DNA of 64,000 nucleotides from Clostridium felsineum DSM 794 (GCF_002006355.2 NZ_CP096980.1:1612001-1676000), one strand, 5' to 3'; shown: positions 43,212 to 53,073, numbered from the stretch's first letter. Numbers and translations: made by a program. The notes: generated from the letters alone by a model not told the origin.

Positions 43212-44423
43212 ATGATAAATTTAAAAAAATATATACCTGAAGGTTCAAGAGATATTTTGTTTGAAGAATGTACAATAAAAAATAATATTGAAAGTATATT
43301 AAGAAATGTTTATATAAATTTTGGATACGAAGAAATTAAATCTCCAACATTAGAATTCTACGATGTGTATAATCTTGAAAATCAGCCTATAAGTCAGGAA
43401 AAAATGTATAAGCTATTTGATAACACAGGGAGAATTTTGGTGCTTAGGCCAGATATGACAACGCCAATTGCTAGAATTGCTGCTACAAAGGCAAAAAATA
43501 AAAATTATCCATTAAAGCTAAGCTATTTAGGTAATATATATAGGATGAATAAAGCACTTGATGGTAAGATAAGCGAAATTACTCAATCTGGAATAGAAAT
43601 ATTAGGCACTTCAAACCTTAGAGCGGATGCGGAAATTTTAATAACAGCTATAAAATCCATTTTAAAAACAGGACTTAAAGAATTTAAAATTGAGATAGGG
43701 CAGGTTGAATTTTTTAAAAGTATAATTGGAGCCACAAAGCTTTTAGAAGAAGATATTGAGAAATTAAGAAATTTAATTGAAAATAAAAATTTTAGTAAGG
43801 TTGAAGAGTTTATTACTGAAAAAGGTAATTTAATTGATAAGGTGAGCTCCGAAATATTAATGAAGCTTCCTACATTATTTGGAGGAGAGGAAGTTATAGA
43901 AAAAGCTGAAAAGTTAACTCATAATAAGGGAGCAATAGAAGCACTAGAAACTATTAAGAATTTATATGAAATATTAAAAATATCTGGCTTTGAAAAATAT
44001 CTTTTAATAGATTTGGGAATGGTTCAACATATAAATTATTATACTGGACTTATTTTCAGAGGATACGCAGATGGAATTGGTGATGATCTTTTAAGTGGTG
44101 GAAGATATGACAAACTTATAGAACAATTTGGATGTGATATTCCTGCAACAGGACTTGCTATAAATGTTGATAACTTAGTCTCAGCACTTAATTATAAAGT
44201 AATGGAAGAAGATAAGCATGTAATTTTCACAGATATTAAAAATATAGCAGAGGCTTATGAGTTAATTGAAAAATTGAATTCAGAAGGCAAAAAGGCAGAG
44301 ATAAGCTTGTTTGATAATATAGAAGATACAAAAAATCATTATCTTAAAAATAGCAATACTAAAATTTTTGATTTAAATACAGGAGAAACAATTTTGGGGG
44401 AAGGGTATTATGGAAAGAATTAA
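43212..44423 (+). CDS. hisZ: ATP phosphoribosyltransferase regulatory subunit, 403 aa
   Basis: This is a histidyl-tRNA-synthetase paralogue that lacks aminoacylation and pairs with short HisG. Class II synthetase motifs are seen: motif 2 region LRPDMTTPIARIAATK near residue 78, and LLSGGRYDKLIEQFG near residue 295. The anticodon-binding domain of true HisRS is reduced to a short C-terminal region. It is the first gene of hisZGDBHAFIE and overlaps hisG by 14 bases. Presence of HisZ and a 214-residue HisG are mutually consistent. Confidence 0.92.
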   Translation: MINLKKYIPEGSRDILFEECTIKNNIESILRNVYINFGYEEIKSPTLEFYDVYNLENQPISQEKMYKLFDNTGRILVLRPDMTTPIARIAATKAKNKNYPLKLSYLGNIYRMNKALDGKISEITQSGIEILGTSNLRADAEILITAIKSILKTGLKEFKIEIGQVEFFKSIIGATKLLEEDIEKLRNLIENKNFSKVEEFITEKGNLIDKVSSEILMKLPTLFGGEEVIEKAEKLTHNKGAIEALETIKNLYEILKISGFEKYLLIDLGMVQHINYYTGLIFRGYADGIGDDLLSGGRYDKLIEQFGCDIPATGLAINVDNLVSALNYKVMEEDKHVIFTDIKNIAEAYELIEKLNSEGKKAEISLFDNIEDTKNHYLKNSNTKIFDLNTGETILGEGYYGKN

Positions 44424-45054
44424 GACTATTAGAATTGCATTAACAAAGGGAAGACTTGAAGAGTCGGCTACTGAGATTTTTGAAAAAATTGGACTTAATT
44501 GTAGTGAGCTTAAAGATAAAGGGAGAAAACTTGTATTCAATGATTATGATAACAATATAGAATTTGTTTTAGTAAAAGCACCAGATGTTTTGACTTATGT
44601 TGAACATGGTGCAGCGGATATTGGAATAGTAGGTAAGGATACCTTAAGAGAGATGAAAAAGGATTTTTATGAGGTTCTTGATTTAAAGGTTGGAAGGTGT
44701 AAATTTTCTTTGGCATCAATTCCTAGTTTTAAATTAAATGAAGGTTTTAATAGATTGAAGATAGCCACAAAGTATCCTAATGTGGCAAGAGAATATTTTA
44801 GAGAAAAGGGAATAGATGTTGAAATAATAAAAATAGAAGGTTCTGTTGAACTTGCACCAATACTTGGGCTTGCAGATGCAATTGTGGATATAGTTGAAAC
44901 AGGAACAACACTTAAAGAAAATGGTTTGATTATTTTTGAGGATATATGTGATATAAGTGCAAGAATGATAGTAAATAGAGCTAGTATGAAATTAAACAAG
45001 TTAAGGATAGAGGACATAATAAATAAGATGAAAAAATATGTAGAGGGTGTTTAA
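44410..45054 (+). CDS. hisG: ATP phosphoribosyltransferase, short form, 214 aa
   Basis: This catalyses the first step of histidine synthesis, joining ATP and PRPP. The catalytic region has RIALTKGRLEESA at the start and the PRPP-binding DAIVDIVETGTTLKENG near residue 155. It lacks the C-terminal ACT-like regulatory domain of long HisG, so feedback inhibition should work through HisZ. The start lies within hisZ, with GGGGGAAGGG upstream. It ends just before hisD. Confidence 0.93.
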   Translation: MERIKTIRIALTKGRLEESATEIFEKIGLNCSELKDKGRKLVFNDYDNNIEFVLVKAPDVLTYVEHGAADIGIVGKDTLREMKKDFYEVLDLKVGRCKFSLASIPSFKLNEGFNRLKIATKYPNVAREYFREKGIDVEIIKIEGSVELAPILGLADAIVDIVETGTTLKENGLIIFEDICDISARMIVNRASMKLNKLRIEDIINKMKKYVEGV

Positions 45055-45055
45055 G

Positions 45056-46348
45056 GTGGATATTATAAAAGTAATACAAGATAAAAGTAAGGCCGGAGAA
45101 GAATATTTTAAGTTATTAAAGGAGAGACAAGGTAAAGAAAATGTAGAAGTTATTAAAATTGTTGAAGACATAATAGAGAAGGTTAAAAAAGATGGAGATA
45201 GAGCTTTAATTGAATATACTAATAATTTTGATAAAGTTCTTCTTAAAAATATAGAAGTAACAAAAGAAGAAATAAAGGAAGCTTATAGTAAAGTTGAGGA
45301 TGAATTTATTGAAGCTTTAAAAACTGCCAAGGAAAATATAAAAGAGTATCACTCAAAGCAGGTTCAAGATTCATATATATTAACTAAAGATAATGGGATT
45401 GTAATGGGGCGTACAGTTAGAGGGTTAGATAGGGTTGGTATATATGTGCCAGGAGGAACGGCAGCATATCCTTCATCTGTACTTATGAATGCTGTACCGG
45501 CAAAGGTGGCTGGAGTAAATGAAATAGTTATGACTACTCCACCTAGCTTTGATGGAACCATAAATCCTAACATTTTAGTTGCGGCAGATTTAGCTGGAGT
45601 AGATAAAATATATAAAATAGGGGGAGCACAGGCAGTAGCAGCACTTGCTTTTGGAACGGAAACAATAGATAAAGTTGATAAGATTGTTGGACCAGGAAAT
45701 ATTTTTGTTGCTATGGCAAAGAAAAGTGTGTACGGGTTTGTGGATATAGACATGATTGCAGGACCTAGTGAGATACTTGTCATTTCAGATGAAACTGGAA
45801 ATCCTAAATTCATAGCAGCTGATTTAATGTCACAAGCAGAGCATGATGTACTTGCTTCTTCAATTTTTGTTACTACATCTAGAGAACTTGCAGATAAGGT
45901 TATAAAAGAAATAAAACTTCAAGTAGAAGATTTAAGTAGAAAGGAAATAATACTTAAGTCATTAAAAGATTACGGAGCTGTAATATTAGTTGAGGATTTA
46001 AATAGAGCTATAGAAATTGGGAATGTTTTAGCACCAGAACATCTTGAAATCATAACGAGAAACCCTTTTGAGTATTTAAATGATATAAAAAATGCAGGAT
46101 CAATATTTTTGGGAAGTTATTCACCAGAACCTTTAGGTGATTATATGGCAGGACCTAATCACGTTCTTCCTACAAGTGGAACAGCGAGATTCTCATCTCC
46201 TCTTTCTGTAGATGATTTTGTTAAGAAATCAAGTTATTTGTACTATTCGGAAAAGGCTCTTAAAAACGTAAATTCTAAAGTAATTAAAATCGCTGAAACA
46301 GAAGGACTTACAGCACATGCTAATTCAATTAAAGTAAGGTTCAATTAA
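45056..46348 (+). CDS. hisD: Histidinol dehydrogenase, 430 aa
   Basis: This zinc enzyme catalyses the last two oxidations to histidine. The signature region from VGIYVPGGTAAYPSSVLMNA near residue 120 through VDMIAGPSEILVI-like sequence to the zinc ligands in SQAEHD and the late EGLTAHANSI is complete. GTG at 45056 is preferred because GAGGG (45043-45047) is well spaced; GTG at 45047 overlaps that site. The length is typical (about 430 aa). Confidence 0.94.
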   Translation: MDIIKVIQDKSKAGEEYFKLLKERQGKENVEVIKIVEDIIEKVKKDGDRALIEYTNNFDKVLLKNIEVTKEEIKEAYSKVEDEFIEALKTAKENIKEYHSKQVQDSYILTKDNGIVMGRTVRGLDRVGIYVPGGTAAYPSSVLMNAVPAKVAGVNEIVMTTPPSFDGTINPNILVAADLAGVDKIYKIGGAQAVAALAFGTETIDKVDKIVGPGNIFVAMAKKSVYGFVDIDMIAGPSEILVISDETGNPKFIAADLMSQAEHDVLASSIFVTTSRELADKVIKEIKLQVEDLSRKEIILKSLKDYGAVILVEDLNRAIEIGNVLAPEHLEIITRNPFEYLNDIKNAGSIFLGSYSPEPLGDYMAGPNHVLPTSGTARFSSPLSVDDFVKKSSYLYYSEKALKNVNSKVIKIAETEGLTAHANSIKVRFN

Positions 46349-46360
46349 GGAGGAATTGCT

Positions 46361-46951
46361 TTGGATACAAGAATATCTAAAATTAAGAGAAAAACAGCTG
46401 AAACGGATATAATGGTTGAGTTGAATTTAGATGGTGAAGGAAAATATGAAATAGACACAGGAATAGGCTTTTTTGATCATATGTTAAGTCTTTTTAGTAA
46501 GCATGCACTTATAGATCTAAAGGTAAAAGCAGTGGGAGATCTTATTGTTGATAGTCACCATACAGTAGAAGATGTAGGTATAGTTATAGGTGAATGTATA
46601 AAAGAAGCATTAGGTGATAAAAAATCAATAAATAGATATGGAACAGCATTTGTACCTATGGATGAAAGCTTGTGTCAGGTTTCAATGGATATAAGCGGAA
46701 GAGCATTTTTGGTGTTTCAGGGTGAATTTACAGCAGAAAAGCTTGGGGAATTTCAAACGGAAATGGTAGAAGAATTTTTCAGGGCAGTAGCTTTTAATGC
46801 TGGTATAACACTTCATATGACAGTGCTTTATGGAAAAAACAATCATCATATGATAGAGGGATTGTTTAAAGCATTCGCTAGATCTTTAAGTGAAGCAATC
46901 TATAAAAATCCTAGAATAAAGGGTGTTATGTCAACAAAAGGAACTATATAA
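46361..46951 (+). CDS. hisB: Imidazoleglycerol-phosphate dehydratase, 196 aa
   Basis: This is the monofunctional dehydratase (no fused phosphatase). Metal-binding motifs are TGIGFFDHMLSLFSKH near residue 32, DSHHTVEDVGI near residue 65 and NNHHMIEGLFKAFARSL near residue 160. It starts at TTG 46361 with AAGGAGG upstream; no ATG fits. The histidinol-phosphate phosphatase needed for the pathway is not in this operon. Confidence 0.94.
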   Translation: MDTRISKIKRKTAETDIMVELNLDGEGKYEIDTGIGFFDHMLSLFSKHALIDLKVKAVGDLIVDSHHTVEDVGIVIGECIKEALGDKKSINRYGTAFVPMDESLCQVSMDISGRAFLVFQGEFTAEKLGEFQTEMVEEFFRAVAFNAGITLHMTVLYGKNNHHMIEGLFKAFARSLSEAIYKNPRIKGVMSTKGTI

Positions 46952-46963
46952 GGGGGCTTAACA

Positions 46964-47575
46964 ATGAATAAAAAAATAGCCATAGTAGATTATGGTATGG
47001 GAAATCTTCTTAGTGTTAAAAAGGCACTTGACTATATTGGGGCAAATTCATTCATAACTTCAGATGCAGAAAAGCTTAAAAAAAGTGATGCAATAATACT
47101 TCCAGGGGTGGGAGCATTTCCGGATGCTATTGAGAGCCTAAAGAAAAATGGATTAAATAAAATAATTACCAATGAAGCTAAAGAGGAAAAACCGTTTCTA
47201 GGAATATGCCTTGGAATGCAGCTTTTGTTTGAAGAAAGTGAAGAGGTTACTAAAACAAAGGGACTTGGACTTATAAAGGGTAGAATTATAAAAATAAAAA
47301 CAGAGTTTAAGATTCCACAGATTGGATGGAACAGCATTAATATACCCAAAGAGTGTGAATTGTTAAAAGGAGTTTTAGAGAAAAGCTACGTATATTTTGT
47401 ACATTCATATTGTGCAGCTTTAGAAAATAAAGATAATTTAAATGCATATTGTGACTATGGTGCTAAAATCCCAGCTGTAGTAAGTAGTAAAAATGTATTT
47501 GGAATTCAGTTTCACCCAGAAAAAAGTGGAGAAATTGGACTTAAAATGCTTAAAAACTTTTGGGAGTTGATATAA
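46964..47575 (+). CDS. hisH: Imidazole glycerol phosphate synthase, glutaminase subunit, 203 aa
   Basis: A class I amidotransferase that supplies ammonia to HisF. The nucleophile Cys is in GICLGMQLLFE near residue 82 and the His/Glu pair in FHPEKSG near residue 186. The N-terminal IVDYGMGNLLSVKKAL is typical. GGGGG precedes the ATG. Its TAA overlaps the ATG of hisA. Confidence 0.94.
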   Translation: MNKKIAIVDYGMGNLLSVKKALDYIGANSFITSDAEKLKKSDAIILPGVGAFPDAIESLKKNGLNKIITNEAKEEKPFLGICLGMQLLFEESEEVTKTKGLGLIKGRIIKIKTEFKIPQIGWNSINIPKECELLKGVLEKSYVYFVHSYCAALENKDNLNAYCDYGAKIPAVVSSKNVFGIQFHPEKSGEIGLKMLKNFWELI

Positions 47576-48294
47576 TGATAATTTTACCAGCAGTAGATAT
47601 AAGACAAGGAAAATGTGTGAGGCTTTATCAAGGGATATTTGAAAAATCCAGTGTTGTTGCAGAAAGTCCAGTTATAACTGCAAAATCTTTTGAAAAAGCA
47701 GGTGCAAAATTCATACATGTAGTTGATTTAGATGGAGCCTTAGAAGGAGAGGTTGTAAATCTTGAGGCTATTGAAAATATAATAAAGGCTACAAAAGTAC
47801 CTGTAGAGTTAGGTGGAGGAATAAGAAATATAAAAACAGTAGATAAGCTTATAAATATAGGAGTTAAAAGAGTTATATTAGGTACAGCAGCTTTAAAGGA
47901 TAGGGAGTTCACAAAAAAAGCTGTGAAAGAATACGGTAATAGTATAGCCGTAGGAATAGATGCAAAGAGTGGATATGTAGCAGTAGATGGCTGGCTTAGC
48001 GTAAGTGAAGTAAACTATATAGAATTCGCGAAAGTAATGGAAGACATAGGAATAAATAATATAATATTAACGGATATAAGTAAGGATGGAACCTTAAATG
48101 GACCAAATTTTGAAATGCTAAAAGAGCTAAATAGCAGTGTAAGATGTAATATAACAGCTTCAGGAGGAATAAAGGACTTAGATGATTTAGTGAAGTTAAG
48201 TGAGATGAATATATATGGGGCTATTGTTGGTAAAGCAATATATAGTAACAAGGTGGATTTGAAAAAGGCTGTAGAAAGCATAGAGGTGAGGTGA
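47575..48294 (+). CDS. hisA: ProFAR isomerase, 239 aa
   Basis: This (beta/alpha)8 barrel catalyses the Amadori-type isomerisation of ProFAR. The catalytic Asp in LPAVDIRQGKCVRLYQG near residue 8 and the second in TDISKDGTLNGPN near residue 128 are present, plus the phosphate-binding GGGI and SGGI loops. The start ATG (47575) overlaps the hisH stop, and TGGGAG is correctly spaced; an in-frame TTG at 47560 is less likely. Confidence 0.94.
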   Translation: MIILPAVDIRQGKCVRLYQGIFEKSSVVAESPVITAKSFEKAGAKFIHVVDLDGALEGEVVNLEAIENIIKATKVPVELGGGIRNIKTVDKLINIGVKRVILGTAALKDREFTKKAVKEYGNSIAVGIDAKSGYVAVDGWLSVSEVNYIEFAKVMEDIGINNIILTDISKDGTLNGPNFEMLKELNSSVRCNITASGGIKDLDDLVKLSEMNIYGAIVGKAIYSNKVDLKKAVESIEVR

Positions 48295-48299
48295 AGAGT

Positions 48300-49061
48300 A
48301 TGCTTACAAAACGAATAATACCCTGCCTTGATGTTGATATGGGAAGGGTTGTGAAGGGAATTAATTTTATCGATCTTAAAGATGTAGGAGATCCAGTTGA
48401 AATAGCTGATTTTTATAATAAAGAGGGCGCGGATGAAATAGTTTTTTTAGATATAAGTGCTACCAATGAAGGTAGAAATACAATGATAGAAGTAGTAAGG
48501 AGAACGGCAGAAAAGGTATTTATACCACTTACTGTAGGAGGAGGAATAAGAAATACTGATGATTTTAAAAATATATTAAGAGCTGGAGCAGATAAAATTT
48601 CTATTAATTCCGCAGCAATAAGGGATCCAAAACTTATAAGTTTAGCTGCTAAAAGATTTGGAAGTCAGTGTGTTGTGGTTGCAGTGGACGCAAGAAGAAA
48701 TGAAGAGAATGGAAGTTTTAATGTTTTTATAAATGGTGGAAGAGTGGATACAGGAATAGATGCTATAGAATGGGTGAAGAAATGTGAAAGACTTGGAGCA
48801 GGAGAAATACTTCTTACAAGCATGGATGCAGATGGTACTAAAAATGGATACGATATAGCTCTTACGAGAGCAGTATGTGATTCTGTTAGAATACCAGTCA
48901 TAGCTTCAGGAGGCTGTGGAAAGTTAAAGGATTTTAGTGATGTGTTTAATAAAACTTCAGCAGATGCAGCGCTTGTAGCATCCCTTTTTCACTATAAGGA
49001 ATATACAGTACGTGATGTGAAAAGTTACTTAAAAGAAAATAATATTAGTGTTAGATTGTAA
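48300..49061 (+). CDS. hisF: Imidazole glycerol phosphate synthase, cyclase subunit, 253 aa
   Basis: A (beta/alpha)8 barrel homologous to HisA. Catalytic Asp residues are in IPCLDVDMGRVVKG near residue 10 and in TSMDADGTKNGYD near residue 130. Length 253 is exactly typical. ATG at 48300 follows GAGGTGA; a GTG at 48291 overlaps the hisA end. Works as a complex with HisH, encoded two genes upstream. Confidence 0.94.
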   Translation: MLTKRIIPCLDVDMGRVVKGINFIDLKDVGDPVEIADFYNKEGADEIVFLDISATNEGRNTMIEVVRRTAEKVFIPLTVGGGIRNTDDFKNILRAGADKISINSAAIRDPKLISLAAKRFGSQCVVVAVDARRNEENGSFNVFINGGRVDTGIDAIEWVKKCERLGAGEILLTSMDADGTKNGYDIALTRAVCDSVRIPVIASGGCGKLKDFSDVFNKTSADAALVASLFHYKEYTVRDVKSYLKENNISVRL

Positions 49062-49078
49062 ATTAGGTGGTGATTTAT

Positions 49079-49417
49079 TTGAGTTATGAAGAGGTATTAA
49101 AAATGATGGATTTCTCAAAAGGGCTTGTGCCAGCCATAGTTCAAGATTATGAAAATAATGAAGTATTAATGCTTGCGTATATGGATAAAGAGGCTCTTAA
49201 GAGAACTATTGAAACAGGTAAGACATGGTTTTTTAGTAGATCAAGAAAAACCTATTGGAATAAAGGTGAAACTTCAGGGCATTTTCAGTATGTAAAAAGT
49301 ATAAGTATAGATTGTGATTGTGATACTTTGCTTGTAAAAGTTGATCAAATAGGAGCGGCATGTCACACAGGAAACAGAAGCTGTTTTTATAGAGGAATTA
49401 ATGGAGGGATAAAATAA
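49079..49417 (+). CDS. hisI: Phosphoribosyl-AMP cyclohydrolase, 112 aa
   Basis: A monofunctional cyclohydrolase with the zinc and catalytic motifs SRKTYWNKGETSGHFQ and DCDCDTLLVKV, then GAACHTGNRSCFY. TTG at 49079 gives normal length and correct spacing from GGTGG; GTG at 49067 would place the start within that site. Its stop overlaps hisE by one base. Confidence 0.92.
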   Translation: MSYEEVLKMMDFSKGLVPAIVQDYENNEVLMLAYMDKEALKRTIETGKTWFFSRSRKTYWNKGETSGHFQYVKSISIDCDCDTLLVKVDQIGAACHTGNRSCFYRGINGGIK

Positions 49418-49743
49418 TGAATGAAATATTAAGTAAACTTTATTCTGTTATAGAAGATAGAAAGAATAATCCTATTGAAGGCTCGTATACAAATTATCTT
49501 TTTGATAAGGGAATTGATAAAATATTAAAAAAAGTAGGAGAAGAAACTACAGAGGTTATAATAGCTTCAAAGGATGATAATAAAGAAGATTTAATAAATG
49601 AAATGTGCGATGTTATATATCATACCTTGGTACTTTTAAATTATAAAAATATAAAACTTGAAGATATTGAAAAAGAGCTTGAAAAAAGAAATGAGAAGAT
49701 TTGCAACAAAAAACAAGAGAGAAGACCTATTGAAAATATATAG
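49417..49743 (+). CDS. hisE: Phosphoribosyl-ATP pyrophosphohydrolase, 108 aa
   Basis: All-alpha NTP-pyrophosphatase fold with the acidic metal-binding motif KVGEETTEVIIASKDD near residue 38 and LINEMCDVIYHTLVLL near residue 58. Separate hisI and hisE genes, instead of a fusion, are usual for this lineage. It is the last gene of the his operon; the gap of 78 bp to tkt shows no strong terminator, so read-through is possible. Confidence 0.93.
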   Translation: MNEILSKLYSVIEDRKNNPIEGSYTNYLFDKGIDKILKKVGEETTEVIIASKDDNKEDLINEMCDVIYHTLVLLNYKNIKLEDIEKELEKRNEKICNKKQERRPIENI

Positions 49744-49821
49744 TTTATTGTGTATTATTAGTGTAGTTAAAGGATTACTAATAAAAATATTTAAATAACG
49801 GGAAGCGAGGATAATAAATAT

Positions 49822-51810
49822 ATGAACATTGATCAATTATCAATAAACACCATAAGGGTTTTATCAGCTGAAGCAATAGAAAAGGCTAATTCAGGTCATC
49901 CAGGAACTCCACTTGGAGCAGCACCTATGGCATATACACTCTGGTCAAAGTATTTAAAGCATAACCCTTCAAATCCTAAATGGATCAATAGAGACAGATT
50001 TGTCTTATCTGCAGGTCACGCATCTATGCTATTATATTCACTTCTTCATTTATTTGGCTATAAAGTTTCAATAGAAGATTTAAAGAAGTTTAGACAATGG
50101 GAAAGTATCACACCAGGACATCCAGAATATGGAGTAACTGAAGGTGTTGAAATCAGTACAGGACCACTAGGTCAAGGAATAGCTAATGGAGTAGGTATGG
50201 CTATTGCTGAGGCACATCTTGCGTCAAAATTCAATAAAGATGGTCTTGATATAGTAGATCATTATACATATGTTTTAAGTGGAGATGGCTGTATGATGGA
50301 AGGAATATCTAGTGAAGCTGCATCGCTTGCTGGAACATTAGGTCTATCAAAACTTATAGTAATATATGATGATAATGATATTTCTATAGAAGGAAATACG
50401 GATATAGCTTTCAGAGAAAATGTTGGAGAACGTTTTAAAGCATATAATTGGAATGTAATAAACGTTGATAATGGAACTGATATTAGTAAAATAGGTGAGG
50501 CAATTGAAAAGGCAAAAAGTCAAAATGATAAGCCATCAATTATTATAGCTAAAACAGTAATTGGTTTTGGATCACCTAATGAAGGAACTGCAGGCGTACA
50601 TGGATCACCTCTTGGAGAAGAAGGGGTAAAGGGCTTAAAGAAAAACTTAGCTTGGAATTATGAAGAAGATTTTTATGTTCCAGAAGAAGTAAAAAATCAT
50701 ATGAAAGAACTTCAGAAAACTTTTGAAAAAAATGAAAAAGCTTGGAATGAACTTCTTAACAAATATAAAGAAAAATATCCAGATTTATTTGATGAATTTA
50801 ATGCTTGGATGAGCGGTAAGGTAAAAGTTAATTTAGATGAGATTGATGCATTTAAAGAATTAGAAAAACCAATGGCAACAAGAGATTCATCAGGAAAAGC
50901 TTTAAATATAATAGCAAATGAGGTTTCTAATTTAATAGGAGGTTCTGCTGATTTAGCGCCATCTAATAAAACATATATGAATGGTAAAGGTGATTTTTCA
51001 GCTGAAGATAGAAACGGAACAAATCTTCATTTTGGAGTAAGAGAGCATGCTATGGCTGCTATTGCAAATGGAATATCTGCACATGGTGGACTTAAAATAT
51101 TTGTATCAACCTTCTTCGTATTCAGCGATTATATGAAGGGTGCAATAAGAATGTCTGCTATAATGAATCTTCCTGTTATATATGTACTTACACATGATAG
51201 TATAGGAGTAGGAGAAGATGGACCAACACATGAACCAGTAGAACAATTAGCAGCACTTAGAAGTATACCTAATTTAACAGTGTTTAGACCTTGCGATTCA
51301 AAGGAAACTGTAGAAGCTTGGAAATATGCTGTAGAAAGAGAAGATGGACCTACAGTTCTTGTACTTACAAGACAAAAGCTTCCTTTATATGACGAAACAG
51401 GGAAGGGTTTATTAAAAGGAGCATATATATTAAAAGATTCTAAAAAGGATGTTCCTGATATGCTTCTTATGGCTTCAGGATCAGAAGTAGAATTAGTATA
51501 TAAAGCACAAGAAGAGCTTTTGGAAAATGGAATAGATTCAAGAGTTATAAGTGTTCCATCCTTTGAACTTTTTGATAAACAAGATAAAGCATATAAAGAA
51601 AGCATCATGCCAAATAAGGTTAGAGCCCGTGTTGCAGTAGAGGCGGCTTCATCATTTGGATGGCATAAGTATACTGGAATTGATGGAGAAGTTATTTCAA
51701 TAGATCATTTTGGAGCTTCTGCACCAGCTGAAATATTGTTTGAAAAATTTGGATTTACAAAAGAAAATGTTATAAAAACAAGCGAAGAAGTATTAAAAAA
51801 CAATAAATAG
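49822..51810 (+). CDS. tkt: Transketolase, 662 aa
   Basis: A full-length thiamine-diphosphate enzyme of the pentose phosphate pathway, moving C2 units between sugar phosphates. The cofactor motif is GDGCMMEGISSEAASLAG, with further signatures TGPLGQGIANGVGMA near residue 115 and HDSIGVGEDGPTHEPVEQ near residue 458. Three domains (PP, Pyr, C-terminal) are all present. It would supply erythrose and ribose phosphates, the latter feeding PRPP for histidine synthesis. AGCGAGG precedes the ATG. Confidence 0.95.
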   Translation: MNIDQLSINTIRVLSAEAIEKANSGHPGTPLGAAPMAYTLWSKYLKHNPSNPKWINRDRFVLSAGHASMLLYSLLHLFGYKVSIEDLKKFRQWESITPGHPEYGVTEGVEISTGPLGQGIANGVGMAIAEAHLASKFNKDGLDIVDHYTYVLSGDGCMMEGISSEAASLAGTLGLSKLIVIYDDNDISIEGNTDIAFRENVGERFKAYNWNVINVDNGTDISKIGEAIEKAKSQNDKPSIIIAKTVIGFGSPNEGTAGVHGSPLGEEGVKGLKKNLAWNYEEDFYVPEEVKNHMKELQKTFEKNEKAWNELLNKYKEKYPDLFDEFNAWMSGKVKVNLDEIDAFKELEKPMATRDSSGKALNIIANEVSNLIGGSADLAPSNKTYMNGKGDFSAEDRNGTNLHFGVREHAMAAIANGISAHGGLKIFVSTFFVFSDYMKGAIRMSAIMNLPVIYVLTHDSIGVGEDGPTHEPVEQLAALRSIPNLTVFRPCDSKETVEAWKYAVEREDGPTVLVLTRQKLPLYDETGKGLLKGAYILKDSKKDVPDMLLMASGSEVELVYKAQEELLENGIDSRVISVPSFELFDKQDKAYKESIMPNKVRARVAVEAASSFGWHKYTGIDGEVISIDHFGASAPAEILFEKFGFTKENVIKTSEEVLKNNK

Positions 51811-51817
51811 TATTTTA

Positions 51818-51855
51818 ATAAGTTAGGCATAGAGGAATGCCTAACTTATTTATAT
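51818..51855 (+). terminator. Terminator of tkt
   Basis: A perfect 13-bp stem, ATAAGTTAGGCAT (51818-51830) and ATGCCTAACTTAT (51837-51849), has a six-base loop and a short T-rich tail. Confidence 0.8.
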
Positions 51856-51947
51856 GATTATTTTCAAAAATATTACATAAATGTTTATATATTAAGGAAC
51901 ATGACAATAATATTAGTAAAATATATTATTTAATGAGGAGAGAATAT

Positions 51948-52280
51948 ATGAATAAGATACTTTTGATAGGAAGAATGACCAAGGATCCAAGTATTAAGCA
52001 ATTTGAAAACACAGGAAATAACAGATGCAATTTTACTATTGCAGTAAGAAAAAGAACAAAGAATAATAATGGAGAAAATGAAGCTGATTTTATTTCAATT
52101 ACAGTATGGGGAAAAACAGCTGAGAATGTTGCTAAATATATGAAAAAGGGATATCTTGTTGGTGTGTCAGGAAGATTACAGGTTAGAAGCTATGATGATG
52201 TAAATGGAAATAAAAAATATATTACTGAAGTAGTTGGAGAAGAAGTTCAATTTTTAGAAAGTAAAAAAGAAGCGGTTTAG
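51948..52280 (+). CDS. ssb: Single-stranded DNA-binding protein, short form, 110 aa
   Basis: An OB-fold SSB: NKILLIGRMTKDPSIKQ at the start, NFTIAVRKR, then DFISITVWGKTAENVAKYM and GYLVGVSGRLQVRSYDD. It lacks the disordered, acidic C-terminal tip that recruits partner proteins in the main replicative SSB, so this is probably an accessory paralogue. ATG at 51948 has GAGGAGAG in front; an ATG at 51933 overlaps that site. Confidence 0.9.
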   Translation: MNKILLIGRMTKDPSIKQFENTGNNRCNFTIAVRKRTKNNNGENEADFISITVWGKTAENVAKYMKKGYLVGVSGRLQVRSYDDVNGNKKYITEVVGEEVQFLESKKEAV

Positions 52281-52285
52281 TACTT

Positions 52286-52328
52286 AGCATCTTAAAATCT
52301 TTATATAGATTTTAAGATGCTTTTTATA
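52286..52328 (+). terminator. Terminator of ssb
   Basis: AGCATCTTAAAATC pairs with GATTTTAAGATGCT across an eight-base loop and is followed by TTTTTATA. Confidence 0.8.
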
Positions 52329-52437
52329 TAAATAACAATATTTATTAAAAAATAATGTTAATTAGTAATTGTAAAATTTAAATTCACATGATATAATAAC
52401 CAAACAATTATATAATAATTATTATGGGGGTGATAAG

Positions 52438-53073
52438 GTGGATGAGGAAAACTTTTATACAAAAGGAGAAGAAATAGCAAATTCTATAACTCATATGGTA
52501 GGATCAGCTTTAGCAATTGCTGCAATTGTAATCTTAGTAGTTTTTGCAGTGAAACATCAAAGTGCCTGGTATGTTGTTAGCTACGCTGTTTATGGTGCTT
52601 GTCTTTTTATACTTTATTTATTTTCTACTTTATATCACAGTATATTTAATAAAAAAGCAAAAAAAGTATTTAGAATATTTGATCATGCATCTATATACAT
52701 ATTAATTGCAGGAACGTATACACCATTTTCACTAACAGTGCTTAGAAAACATGGAGGATGGATAATATTCTCAGTTGTTTGGATAGCAGCGATTATAGGA
52801 ATAGTAATTAAGGTTTTTTATTGTGGTAAGTTTGAAAAATTGTCAACCCTACTTTATGTAGTAATGGGTTGGATGATAGTAATATATTTCAAAGCATTAC
52901 TATTATCAATGCCTTTTGCAGGTATAGCATTTTTAGTTGCAGGAGGAATAGTATACACGCTTGGAGCATTACTATTTCTATTTGATAAAATACCATACAA
53001 CCACGCCATCTGGCACCTATTTGTAATGGCTGGCAGCATCTGTCACTTCTTTGCTGTGCTTTATATACAATAA
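52438..53073 (+). CDS. Hemolysin III / PAQR family membrane protein, 211 aa
   Basis: Seven hydrophobic segments are visible. The family motifs are EIANSITHMVGSALA near the N-terminus, STLYHS near residue 62, FDHASIYILIAGTYTPF near residue 80 and the C-terminal AIWHLFVMAGSICHF, whose histidines belong to the metal site of the PAQR/HlyIII fold. Called hemolysin III by history; the real activity in bacteria is likely membrane-lipid related and is not known here. It starts at GTG with GGGGGTGA upstream. Confidence 0.88.
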   Translation: MDEENFYTKGEEIANSITHMVGSALAIAAIVILVVFAVKHQSAWYVVSYAVYGACLFILYLFSTLYHSIFNKKAKKVFRIFDHASIYILIAGTYTPFSLTVLRKHGGWIIFSVVWIAAIIGIVIKVFYCGKFEKLSTLLYVVMGWMIVIYFKALLLSMPFAGIAFLVAGGIVYTLGALLFLFDKIPYNHAIWHLFVMAGSICHFFAVLYIQ